A stretch of DNA of 39,433 bases from Phycisphaerae bacterium (GTDB taxonomy: Bacteria > Planctomycetota > Phycisphaerae > Sedimentisphaerales > Anaerobacaceae). Shown in pieces: positions 26,156 through 33,825 of this stretch. A program made the position numbers and the translations under genes. Below the pieces are notes generated by a model. It had not been told where the DNA came from, did not search any database, and saw only the letters and a list, made by a program, of their open reading frames with translations. The number at the start of each line of letters is the position of its first letter. The first letter of the stretch is position 1. Location: contig JADHXR010000068.1 in the NCBI GenBank assembly GCA_016782865.1, positions 1 through 39,433 of the forward strand, written 5' to 3'.

Positions 26156-27361
26156 TCACGTACGCAAACCTATTGGCTCGTTGATCGGCTTGACGGATAC
26201 CGCGAGTTTTTCTAACTTCTCTTGCATCCAGAGCAGCTCTCTTGCAATCCCCTGGGCCAGGTCATTGGCTTTCAGCTCGTCCGGCAAAACGGTCCAGGCA
26301 TACGTCTCGACTTCAAAATCCCGACAGTCGCTCATCCTGTAAATGTTCTGCAGGCAGTCAATGATCTCGTGCCGGGTCGTTTGAAGGTGGCCGAATTGTT
26401 CAATGAAGATCGGCACGTGGAAGTGACATCGAAGTGTCCCCTCCGTCCGGGCTTCGACGTCCCTGATCGCCCGGGGCAGATCGTCATATGCCACGATTCG
26501 GTCGGATTGTCGTATGTACGTCTGGTGCAGGTACCTGTCTTCCTGGAACGTCTTTAACTGGTCGATGACAGGTTGGAAATTCCCGATGGAAATCTCCGCC
26601 TCGATAGCGGACGATATGTGAACCTTGCCTATCCGGATGCCGTTTGCGACATAGTTCCTGATCGCTGTTTGCTGATCTTCGAATACGACCGACGAGTGAC
26701 ATATATCGTGACAGACGCGAATGTAGCGCAGGATGTCGTTCTCAAGGCGGCCGGGCAGAAGGTAATTCTTGAAGTATGATACAACATCTCCGCTGCTGCT
26801 CAGAATACAGCCCGGCTCCGGTTCGATATCCAAATGGATCAGTTTTCCCGTTCGAAGCTCATTGACTCTCAGCAATTCCGCGATTCGAATCAGGTTGTCG
26901 GCCGCCTTCTTGTAGTCGAATTCGCGACAGGGCCAGCCAAGAGGCAATGTGGATATGCTTGCCTGCGATCCTTCCGGCATCAGCTTTGCCAGGATTCTTA
27001 TCAAGTTGACGGTGTGGTCGAGTCTTTCGGTCCGGGTCCAGTCGGGCGCATATACCTGGTACTTGACCGTGTCTGCGTGGAAGTTCCCGTATGGGAATCC
27101 GTTCATCGTGAACGCACTAAGGCCGCGGGATTCGAGAGAAGCTCTGAATTCCGCCAGGCGGTTTTCGATCAGGATCTGGCTCGCCGTCCGGGCCGAGAGC
27201 CAAAGCCCTATCGAAAGGGCTTGCTCGCCAGGCATCCTCGATTTCACGCCAACGGCATATCGCTCAAGACTCGCCAGATACCGGTCGAGGTCTTCGCCGG
27301 CGTGTACATTTGTGCAGTATCCGAGATTATATTCTGATGCATTCATATAATTCATGGCCAT
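26156..27361 (-). CDS. eboE: EboE-like metabolite traffic protein (TIM-barrel, xylose-isomerase-like)
   Basis: A protein of about 400 residues that matches EboE: an N-terminal NLGYCTNVHAGEDLDRYL, the middle LIHLDIEPEPGCILSS, VCHDICHSSVVFED, GKVHISSAIEAE, RCHFHVPIF and EVETYAWTVLP. The acidic and histidine residues in these blocks would line a TIM-barrel metal site. Several ATGs are possible (27361, 27355, 27346), all within the end of eboB; 27361 has a weak GAAAG upstream, and the conserved part starts by 27346. The overlap of about 35 bases with eboB implies coupled translation. The molecular function is not established in any organism I know of; involvement in metabolite export comes from the cluster. 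Confidence 0.87.
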   Translation of the reverse strand: MAMNYMNASEYNLGYCTNVHAGEDLDRYLASLERYAVGVKSRMPGEQALSIGLWLSARTASQILIENRLAEFRASLESRGLSAFTMNGFPYGNFHADTVKYQVYAPDWTRTERLDHTVNLIRILAKLMPEGSQASISTLPLGWPCREFDYKKAADNLIRIAELLRVNELRTGKLIHLDIEPEPGCILSSSGDVVSYFKNYLLPGRLENDILRYIRVCHDICHSSVVFEDQQTAIRNYVANGIRIGKVHISSAIEAEISIGNFQPVIDQLKTFQEDRYLHQTYIRQSDRIVAYDDLPRAIRDVEARTEGTLRCHFHVPIFIEQFGHLQTTRHEIIDCLQNIYRMSDCRDFEVETYAWTVLPDELKANDLAQGIARELLWMQEKLEKLAVSVKPINEPIGLRT

Positions 27362-28157
27362 GAAGGAATCTTTCACTCTGACCCAGAAACTCAATAGGAT
27401 TTCTATACGTTATCTTCTCGATCAACTCTTCGCTGTGGCCCCTTTGTTGCATCTCGAAACGCAGCTTTGGCACCGAAAGCGGATCGCTGTCGCCCCAGTC
27501 GGCTGCCGAGTTAATCCAGATGCGGTCGGGGCCGTACATTTCGATTATGTCGGTTGCGCGCTGCGGTGTGCACTTGGTGTTGGGATAGATTGTCAGGCCC
27601 GCCCAGTACCCGCGGTCGAGTATCTCCGAGACCGTGTGCTCTTCGGCGTGGTCGATGAGGACCTTGTCGGGGTCGATGCCGCTGTTGGCCTCGATGGCGT
27701 CCATGATCAATCTGGTTCCCTTTAGCTTGTCTTCCAGGTGCGGCGTGTGGACGAGAATCAGTTGGTTGTATTCTGCCGCAAGTGCAATTTGCTCTTCCAG
27801 TATGACCAGCTCGTTCTTCGTATTCTTGTTTAGCCCGATCTCTCCGATGCCGACCACGCACTGAGCTTGGAGAAATTCCGGAATGATCGCGATCACCTCT
27901 CTGGCAAACGCCGGGTTGTCGGCCTCCTTCGGATTGATACAAATCCAACTGTAGTATTCGATACCATACTTGGCAGCTCGCTTTGGTTCGTATTGAGTCA
28001 GTTGGAGGAAGTAGTCACGAAAACCGTCAACGCTGCCCCGGTCGAAGCCGTTCCAGAATGCAGGTTCGGTGATGCAAACACACCCGGCAAGCGCCATGCG
28101 CATGTAATCGTCTGTCGTTCGCGAGACCATATGAATATGGGGATCTACATACTTCAT
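27327..28157 (-). CDS. eboB: EboB-like TatD-family metal-dependent hydrolase
   Basis: A 276-residue amidohydrolase-fold protein of the TatD type. The metal motif HxH is in VDPHIHM (H7, H9), followed by VVGIGEIGLNK (metal-bridging Glu), LILVHTPH (His), LIDHAEEHT (His), and NSAADWGDSDPL with the final Asp. Length is normal. Its start codon overlaps the stop of the upstream 104-residue gene by one base (TGATG), and its end overlaps eboE. Ordinary TatD proteins act as nucleases or on small substrates; the ebo-linked version is of unknown substrate. Confidence 0.9.
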   Translation of the reverse strand: MKYVDPHIHMVSRTTDDYMRMALAGCVCITEPAFWNGFDRGSVDGFRDYFLQLTQYEPKRAAKYGIEYYSWICINPKEADNPAFAREVIAIIPEFLQAQCVVGIGEIGLNKNTKNELVILEEQIALAAEYNQLILVHTPHLEDKLKGTRLIMDAIEANSGIDPDKVLIDHAEEHTVSEILDRGYWAGLTIYPNTKCTPQRATDIIEMYGPDRIWINSAADWGDSDPLSVPKLRFEMQQRGHSEELIEKITYRNPIEFLGQSERFLHGHELYECIRI

Positions 28158-28471
28158 CAGGAATTATTCTCCTCTTTTGCAGCACCCGTTGCGCTTTTGA
28201 TGCCTTCGGCTGATTGCAGAAGCTCCGTACTCGCCTCACTGAAGATCGTCAGTATTCGTCCGGCGCGGTTTGCCCGGCCATCGGAGAGCACATCAAGGGC
28301 TTTGAAAAGCGCCGCCATGCGGTAGTCGCCCTCTGCTGCGCGCGTGTCATTGGCGCGGTCTATTCGGTCGAGAAACGCAGCTATGTCGATCAGCTTGGCG
28401 CGATGCTCCAGAAAATAGCGGTCTATGACCTCCTGAGAGGTCAGCGCGTTATGAGTCTGTTTTGTCGTCAT
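28157..28471 (-). CDS. Small conserved-context protein in the ebo cluster, function unknown
   Basis: A 104-residue, mostly helical, soluble protein. I do not recognise a domain. It has a charged helix EHRAKLIDIAAFLDRIDRA, then DYRMAALFKALDVLSDG, then RAGRILTIFSEAS, and a low-complexity polar tail. Its start overlaps the end of eboD by 23 bases and its stop overlaps the eboB start by one base, so it is a real, coupled cistron. It lies where an eboA-like partner might be expected but is about half the usual EboA length and shows no similarity that I can see by eye. It may be a small subunit or adaptor of the ebo proteins. Confidence 0.72.
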   Translation of the reverse strand: MTTKQTHNALTSQEVIDRYFLEHRAKLIDIAAFLDRIDRANDTRAAEGDYRMAALFKALDVLSDGRANRAGRILTIFSEASTELLQSAEGIKSATGAAKEENNS

Positions 28472-29687
28472 TCTTGCCCCACTCGTGAAATCTTTTCAGA
28501 TACGATATTGCAGCGAGCATCTGGTTCGTGTCTATCTCGAATATGTCGAATGTCTCGCCGATTCTGCTGATCGAAGGGATCGTGAGCCTGCCGCCCAGGT
28601 GTTCCTGGAATTCGTCCAGGCCGCCGAGCAGAGTGTTGGCTTGCCTCATCACTCGGTGGTAAAGCCTGAAACCTATTCTGTTTAGACATTCCAGAATTCT
28701 CTGGTGGTTGGCGTCACAGAGCCAACCCATGAAGTTGGCGTACGTGGCGTCGATTGCTATTCCGATAGCGACGGCCTGGCCGTGCGAGAGTTCGAATCCG
28801 CTCATCTGTTCCAGCTTATGCGCCGACCAGTGTCCGAAATCAAGCGGCCTGGCATCCTGGCGTTCGAACGGGTCCCCGTTTTGGGTAATGTGGTCGAAAT
28901 GCAACCTGCCGCTTCGCCGGATGATGGGGATCGCAATTTTAAGATTTCGCGACCGGACGCGATCACAGTTTCTATGAATGTACTCGAACAGCAGGGGATC
29001 TTTGAGCAGCGCCACCTTAATCGCTTCGCTAAAGCCTGCCAGCCAGTGGTCCGTGGTCAGTGTTTCCAGCGTTGCTTCGTCATTGATAATGGCCCAGGGA
29101 GCAGCGAAGACCCCCATATAGTTCTTCTTGCCGAAGGCGTTTATGCCGTTTTTTACCGCCATGGCCGAGTCTGCCTGTGACAGTGTGGTTGTTGCTATTC
29201 GGATCAGTCGCAGACCTCTGTGTGTGATTGAAGCGGCAAACCCCACGGCGTCCAGTACCGCGCCTCCACCGACAGCGATCACAAATGATTTCCTGCAGAG
29301 CCGGGATTGTTCGAGATCGTCAAGGATTCGTTTGAAATCCAGCTCGGTATTCTTGATCTGCTCGCCGCCCGGTATTATGAGGACCTTCGGTGATTTTTCG
29401 GGCAAATATCTCTTGAAGTAATTGCCAATTTCATCGGCCAGATTTACCCGGCTTCGAGCTACATTGGCATCCACAAACACAGCGACATTGGAACAATGAC
29501 CGCTCTGCTCGGATAGGATTTCCGAGAGGGTATCGTTGCCGGCGGCGAACACATTGGCGGTAAATCTCAGGCGGTGAGTAAATTTGCAGGAAAAAACAGC
29601 GTCATGAGCAGCATTATTGGTCGCAGGCGTCAGTTCGATCGGCCGCAGATTCGGTGCTTCACTAATGTATCTTAAATTACCGTACAT
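28449..29687 (-). CDS. eboD: EboD-like 3-dehydroquinate synthase-family protein
   Basis: A 412-residue member of the dehydroquinate synthase/sugar-phosphate cyclase family. NAD-binding VIAVGGGAVLDAVGFAAS, the active-site region RIATTTLSQADSAMAVKNG, GKKNYMGVFAAP, metal ligands in GFSEAIKVALLKD (Glu), RPLDFGHWSAHKLE (His) and LSHGQAVAIGIAID (His) are all visible. The ebo branch is distinct from AroB and may make a cyclitol- or quinate-like product. The ATG at 29687 is preceded very closely by GAGG; a GTG one codon earlier is an alternative. It is the first gene behind the promoter at 29735-29764. Confidence 0.88.
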   Translation of the reverse strand: MYGNLRYISEAPNLRPIELTPATNNAAHDAVFSCKFTHRLRFTANVFAAGNDTLSEILSEQSGHCSNVAVFVDANVARSRVNLADEIGNYFKRYLPEKSPKVLIIPGGEQIKNTELDFKRILDDLEQSRLCRKSFVIAVGGGAVLDAVGFAASITHRGLRLIRIATTTLSQADSAMAVKNGINAFGKKNYMGVFAAPWAIINDEATLETLTTDHWLAGFSEAIKVALLKDPLLFEYIHRNCDRVRSRNLKIAIPIIRRSGRLHFDHITQNGDPFERQDARPLDFGHWSAHKLEQMSGFELSHGQAVAIGIAIDATYANFMGWLCDANHQRILECLNRIGFRLYHRVMRQANTLLGGLDEFQEHLGGRLTIPSISRIGETFDIFEIDTNQMLAAISYLKRFHEWGKNDDKTDS

Positions 29688-29734
29688 CACCTCGCCCCCC
29701 CAATACAGGCACAACTATATCACGCTCAAGCGTT

Positions 29735-29764
29735 ATTATAGCATATTTCGCCTGCTAAAAGCAA
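29735..29764 (-). promoter_or_regulatory. Promoter of the ebo cluster
   Basis: Minus strand: TTGCTT (29759-29764), 18 bases, and a perfect TATAAT (29735-29740), about 41 nucleotides of leader ahead of eboD. The -35 match is partial. Confidence 0.6.
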
Positions 29765-29797
29765 GTGAATTCCGGTCCGGCTGCGCAGCCGAAATGC

Positions 29798-32356
29798 TTA
29801 TTGCGGCACGACCTCAATGGGGATTGCGGCAAGGAAACCCATCGAAGAACGGCGTTCCGGCAAGGGTTTGCCTTGCTTGTCCTTGGGTATGTATTCTCTG
29901 AAGGCTTCGATGAGGATATTGTCCGCAAAACCGCTTTGTACAGTGTCCTTGTTGGCCTTGAGTTGAAATGTCAAACCTTTGGGCACAACGGTCACACCGT
30001 GCAGGGTCAATCCCTCGGGTGGTTTGTTCAGCACGAGCTTCATTTGTTTGAGCGCTTGGCCCTTGCGGGTCTTGAGCGTTACCTGTGTTGAGCCGCCTAT
30101 GGGAATCCGGACGGGACTGTCGCCCAGAAGCTCGACAGGGGGGGCGCCCCATCTGTCCTTTTGGACCAGGACGAGGAATTCCTCCGCGGGCACGAGGTGC
30201 CGGTAGAGAAATGCCTGCATCACGTCATCCGCGGCGACAGCCGTACGGCTTAGGACTTTGCTCCCGACCCGGATGCGGCCTTCCAACTGAATTGGGATCG
30301 GCCCGGCGGTGGCCTTCGCCGGCGCCTTGAGGATCATGCGCACGCTGTCGCGGCCGCCAGGAATACGCCCGCCTTCGAGCTTGAACCCGGCCGGGGCATT
30401 TTTCAGCACGACTTCGATCTCACCGTTGTACCCGTCTTTTCTCAAAGCGTGCACGCTGATCGCAGCGATGCCTCCGGCGCGCATGCTGAGACTGGATGGC
30501 GCCACACGGAGTGCAAAATCACCTTCTGCGACAGCAACGCGCAGGCGGTAGCCGTAGGCGTCGCCTCCGTGACGTTGCGAATCGGCGAGATGCACGTAGT
30601 AAGTTCCAGCCTTCGGCAGCTCGGCCATCAGGTACGAATCGGCGTGGTGGGTGGTCAGGCCCATCATGTTTGTGTGAAGGTGCTCGTCCTTGAGCATGTA
30701 ATCATCATTCAATTCCAGTACGTTGCCCGACGCATCGGTCAACCGTAGGAGCGAGTCCAGTTGAGAATTCAACCGGCGGCCATACACTTCGGCGACTATC
30801 CTTTCGCCGGCGCTAGCCCTGAACTGGAACACGTCGACGTCGCCGGGCCTATCGATCCGGCCGTTAACGATCTTCGGCAGCTCGATGGGCTGGGCGTGCG
30901 TTATCGTATCGTTGGATTCGGTTTCGTTGCACTCGGCCAGAGTATCGACCGCATACGGGACGGGGTTGGAACACTTCTTGCCCTCATAATACGTTGCCTG
31001 CCTGATGGAGTCGCCGCCGGGTTTGGTGTCCAACGGCAAGCTGCTTTCGGGCAGATTCCAGCCGGTCACCGCGGCGACTGTATTGACGCCTGCTTTGCCG
31101 CCTAACGGGTACGCCTGTGTGATGTAAGGCTGCTCCCCTACGGCGACGCGGTAGACGAAATCCTCACGCCCGCGGTAGATGGAATCTCGAATTTCCAACT
31201 CGTAGTCGCCCGCTCCTGGAATCCGGTAGAAGAGAACCGGATCGGGATTGAAATGGTAATCGTCTGCGAAAGCCACTTCCTTACCCCTGGCGTCGTAAAG
31301 CGCCACGGTAGCCTGGAACCAGCCGGGGACGGCATCGGCAAGATACGGGATCAGGCTTCGGGCGTGCGTCTCGATTACGAGCCGCTGTCCCTGCTTGGCT
31401 CGGAAGCGGAAGCGATCAACGTCCCCCGGCATGATCTGGCCGTTCAACAGCACGGGCGTCTCCAGCGGTTTGTCGCTCGGCAGGCTGAGAAGCTTCGGCA
31501 TGTTCGGCAGAGGCGGATAAGCCTCGCGATCGTTGGGCTCCAGCTCGCGGACTTCCGGCAGTACGCCAACGTGGAAGACCATGGGGTTGGTCAGTGAGGT
31601 GCCGGTTCGAAGCCTCAGCTCCCGCTTGCCCGGCGCGGCGTCGGGCTCTACCGTAATCTCGATCAGAACCATTTCGGAAAGCTGCCGGTTCATCTGCTGC
31701 TTGGCCCGCGGAAAGAACATAACGCTCGCAACATGGGCCAGCTCTCGAATGCTCTTGTCGTCAAGGTCTTCCAGGAGCGGGTGGTCCGGCAGTTTTACCT
31801 CTTTCTTCTCCGTGGCCTCAGCCTCTTTCGCTTCGGGTCGGGTCTTCGCCGAGGTGCTCTTCGAGGCTGCGGGTTTGGCCGCGCCTTTTCTCGCCGCCGG
31901 CTTAGCCGCACGTGCTCTCGCGACCGGCTTCTTTGTAGACGCGGCGCTGCGCCGCCCCTTGGGTGACAGCTCGGCCAACCGCTTATCGCGCAATTCCTTC
32001 AGACGTGCCTGCAGCCACTTGCGCTCTTCGCTCTGCAGATTCCTGAACGCCCTGCAATACTTGATGACCTTGGCGTGAACGCCTTCGCCGGAAACGTAGA
32101 CGTCCGTGCTGTTTCTAAGGGCCTGTCCGCCCGCTGTGATGCGAACGACAGTGCCCTGCTGCGCGCCTGCCGGATAGAGATAACCGATATGCGGCTGATC
32201 AGTATTCCTCTGGCCCCGGGCGGTCGCAACGCAGAAAAACAGAACAACGAATAACGAATATCGAATAATGACTGGCAGACCCCTGCTCCAGCAGGGGCAA
32301 GCTTGCCCCCGTGAAAACTGGGGTTCGACGTTCCTTGTTCGATATTCAATATTCAT
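29798..32356 (-). CDS. Secreted protein with two PPC (pre-peptidase C-terminal) domains
   Basis: An 852-residue protein. The ATG at 32356 has AGGAG eight bases upstream, which decides the start. The signal peptide has an unusually long n-region (about 30 residues, coded by a palindromic repeat element) before the hydrophobic YSLFVVLFFCVATARG. A Lys/Ala/Arg-rich linker spans about 135-190. Two PPC domains follow, opening LNGQIMPGDVDRFRF (about 303) and VNGRIDRPGDVDVFQF (about 510), each with a later YELEIRD- or YYVHLAD-type strand; Ig-like beta regions fill the C-terminus. Such proteins are common in planctomycetes beside surface or degradative enzymes and are probably binding or adhesion modules. 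No catalytic domain is seen. Confidence 0.82.
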   Translation of the reverse strand: MNIEYRTRNVEPQFSRGQACPCWSRGLPVIIRYSLFVVLFFCVATARGQRNTDQPHIGYLYPAGAQQGTVVRITAGGQALRNSTDVYVSGEGVHAKVIKYCRAFRNLQSEERKWLQARLKELRDKRLAELSPKGRRSAASTKKPVARARAAKPAARKGAAKPAASKSTSAKTRPEAKEAEATEKKEVKLPDHPLLEDLDDKSIRELAHVASVMFFPRAKQQMNRQLSEMVLIEITVEPDAAPGKRELRLRTGTSLTNPMVFHVGVLPEVRELEPNDREAYPPLPNMPKLLSLPSDKPLETPVLLNGQIMPGDVDRFRFRAKQGQRLVIETHARSLIPYLADAVPGWFQATVALYDARGKEVAFADDYHFNPDPVLFYRIPGAGDYELEIRDSIYRGREDFVYRVAVGEQPYITQAYPLGGKAGVNTVAAVTGWNLPESSLPLDTKPGGDSIRQATYYEGKKCSNPVPYAVDTLAECNETESNDTITHAQPIELPKIVNGRIDRPGDVDVFQFRASAGERIVAEVYGRRLNSQLDSLLRLTDASGNVLELNDDYMLKDEHLHTNMMGLTTHHADSYLMAELPKAGTYYVHLADSQRHGGDAYGYRLRVAVAEGDFALRVAPSSLSMRAGGIAAISVHALRKDGYNGEIEVVLKNAPAGFKLEGGRIPGGRDSVRMILKAPAKATAGPIPIQLEGRIRVGSKVLSRTAVAADDVMQAFLYRHLVPAEEFLVLVQKDRWGAPPVELLGDSPVRIPIGGSTQVTLKTRKGQALKQMKLVLNKPPEGLTLHGVTVVPKGLTFQLKANKDTVQSGFADNILIEAFREYIPKDKQGKPLPERRSSMGFLAAIPIEVVPQ
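32256..32347. repeat. Short palindromic element with 10-bp terminal inverted repeats
   Basis: GAATATCGAA (32256-32265) and its exact reverse complement TTCGATATTC (32338-32347) flank a core holding CCCTGCT-CC-AGCAGGG (32281-32296) and the perfect 16-base palindrome GGGGCAAGCTTGCCCC (32294-32309), which overlap and so cannot pair at once. It encodes residues about 4-34 of the PPC protein. It looks like a MITE/REP-type insertion now read as coding DNA. Confidence 0.7.
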
Positions 32357-32464
32357 TTGTCCCGCTCCTGATATAGATCGCGAGAGATCCAATCCAAAAG
32401 ACATACATTTGAAATCCATGCTTTGCCACCCTTCTCTTAAAGGCGCCTCTACAAAATCTAATCC

Positions 32465-32492
32465 ATTATACCCAATCGGTGGCTGTTTGCAA
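32465..32492 (-). promoter_or_regulatory. Promoter of the PPC-domain protein gene
   Basis: Minus strand: TTGCAA (32487-32492), 16 bases, perfect TATAAT (32465-32470). The leader to the ATG at 32356 would be about 100 nucleotides. Confidence 0.62.
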
Positions 32493-32743
32493 GAATTCCA
32501 TCGGAAAAAGAGGCCGAACAATCCCCCACAACTCATTGAGTTACAGCCATTTAGCTGAAAACTGAGTGCTATCAGCTTTTTCATGTTTGACATTTCCCGC
32601 GCCATACCCCGTGATTCGACCGCGAGCGGTGGAATATGACGTGTGACAGCCGATAAGGACAACTTGGCGGGCAAACGGTGTCTTTCCAGGAAGAACGCTC
32701 TTCGGTTCCTCGGATCTTTTTTTGGGAAATCCTCATTTTTTTC

Positions 32744-32778
32744 TTGACGCGAGACGTGAATCAGTGTTACACATGTGT
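32744..32778 (+). promoter_or_regulatory. Candidate promoter with a 10-base palindrome, ahead of the lipoprotein gene
   Basis: TTGACG (32744-32749) is followed 17 bases later by a poor -10 (TTACAC) that runs into the perfect palindrome ACACATGTGT (32769-32778). This could be an operator overlapping a weak promoter; the leader to 32974 would be about 195 bases. The rest of the 32675-32973 divergent gap shows only short unconvincing ORFs. Confidence 0.3.
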
Positions 32779-32973
32779 CTGTGCGATGCCTTCAAAAGAG
32801 GAGGGCTACATCGCAGGTCGCTGCTCATACGGATGTTTGCAGGGAGTGCTATTCCGTTATTGAAGGCGCGTGAGTCTCGACTTTACTCGTGCGCGATTCC
32901 AGGCGGATAGTACAAGTGTTGTGAACCCAGTTGTCTGACGTTCACTCAGCAAGATAAGGAAAGGAGTTGCAAA

Positions 32974-33636
32974 ATGATGAAACAGATCCGAGTTCTAACT
33001 TCCGTGGTGTCGTTAGGTCTTCTGCTCAGCCTGACAGGCTGCAGTGAAGGCGTAAAGAGTGAAGGCGTAAGGTGTGAAGGCGTAAGGGGTGAGGTCGTAG
33101 GGAGTGAAGGCATAAAGCAAGAAAGCGAGCCGGACAGTCTTGCTCTCGATTTGCAAAGAGCCGAGGCCGAAGAGCAGGACCTCATAGCAAGAATGGAAAC
33201 TGTCACGCGGACCTCCGATCACTTGCAAAACCAGCTTCGCACACAGTTACAAAAGCAGGTCGCCACCCTCACACAATCGCGCGACGGACTGCGAGAGCAG
33301 ATCGATGAGTTGACTAAGTCGCGCGGCGAACTGCGAGAGCGAATCGACGAGCTCATGCGATCGCGCGATGTGGCCGCTGCAGAGGCGCACAAGGCTCAGA
33401 AACAACGTGACGCGCTTCAAAGTCAGTTGGAGGCTGAGGCGAAAACGGTTAGTCAGCTAAAGGATCAGCTGGAGCAGATTAGGGAGCTTCAAGGAACGAT
33501 TGAGAAACTCCAGTCCGAGTTGGCTAAAGTTGTGAAAGATGGCTCTCCTGCCTCAGGGTCCGCTACGGCGGATTCAGGAGATTCAGGAGATTCAGGAGAT
33601 CCAATGGTGGTGGACGCCCCCGCCGGGCCCAACTGA
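32974..33636 (+). CDS. Coiled-coil lipoprotein
   Basis: A 220-residue protein, MMKQIRVLTSVV leading to the lipobox LTGC at residues 21-24, so it should be lipid-anchored. A repetitive EGVKS/EGVRC stretch (residues 25-49) is coded by a 15-bp tandem repeat, and the body (about 50-190) is a heptad-rich coiled coil with two 14-residue repeats (LTQSRDGLREQIDE, LTKSRGELRERIDE). A Ser/Gly/Asp tail with three 9-bp repeats follows. GGAG seven bases ahead of the ATG supports the start. It could be a structural or tethering envelope protein; no family is recognised. Confidence 0.78.
   Translation: MMKQIRVLTSVVSLGLLLSLTGCSEGVKSEGVRCEGVRGEVVGSEGIKQESEPDSLALDLQRAEAEEQDLIARMETVTRTSDHLQNQLRTQLQKQVATLTQSRDGLREQIDELTKSRGELRERIDELMRSRDVAAAEAHKAQKQRDALQSQLEAEAKTVSQLKDQLEQIRELQGTIEKLQSELAKVVKDGSPASGSATADSGDSGDSGDPMVVDAPAGPN
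33046..33120 (+). repeat. Five 15-bp tandem repeats in the lipoprotein gene
   Basis: Units of GAAGGCGTAAGGNGT type at 33046, 33061, 33076, 33091 and 33106, in frame (five residues each) directly behind the lipidated Cys. The first three differ only in the last five bases; the fourth and fifth are more worn. Confidence 0.85.
33268..33351 (+). repeat. Two 42-bp repeats coding coiled-coil units
   Basis: 33268-33309 and 33310-33351 encode the near-identical 14-residue units LTQSRDGLREQIDE and LTKSRGELRERIDE; a partial third (LMRSRD) follows. Fourteen residues equal two heptads, so copy changes would keep the coiled-coil register. Confidence 0.75.
33571..33597 (+). repeat. Three exact 9-bp repeats (GATTCAGGA)
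   Basis: Codes the DSGDSGDSG tail of the lipoprotein, just after a small hairpin TCCGC-TACG-GCGGA. Confidence 0.8.
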
Positions 33637-33825
33637 GCCGCATCTGTTCTGTGTTCCGAGTGGTGTCCATAGCGTTGGATTCCATCCGGGCATGAAAATC
33701 AGTCGCAAGACCGGACAAAAGGAGCGCTGGCATTCAACGGGCAGAACCAGTACGCGCTGTGGCCGACAAGCATGCTGGATACCCGCAAACGCCGGAGACA
33801 CGGCAGGGGTCCGTCATCCGTTCAA

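Noticed and set aside
32722..32910. Small plus-strand frames in the divergent gap
   Set aside because: No ribosome-binding site, and cysteine/arginine-rich composition typical of chance frames.
33637..33825. Degenerate dispersed-repeat-like sequence around 33765-33801
   Set aside because: It resembles a common intergenic repeat but is too worn for firm assignment, and no gene is supported.
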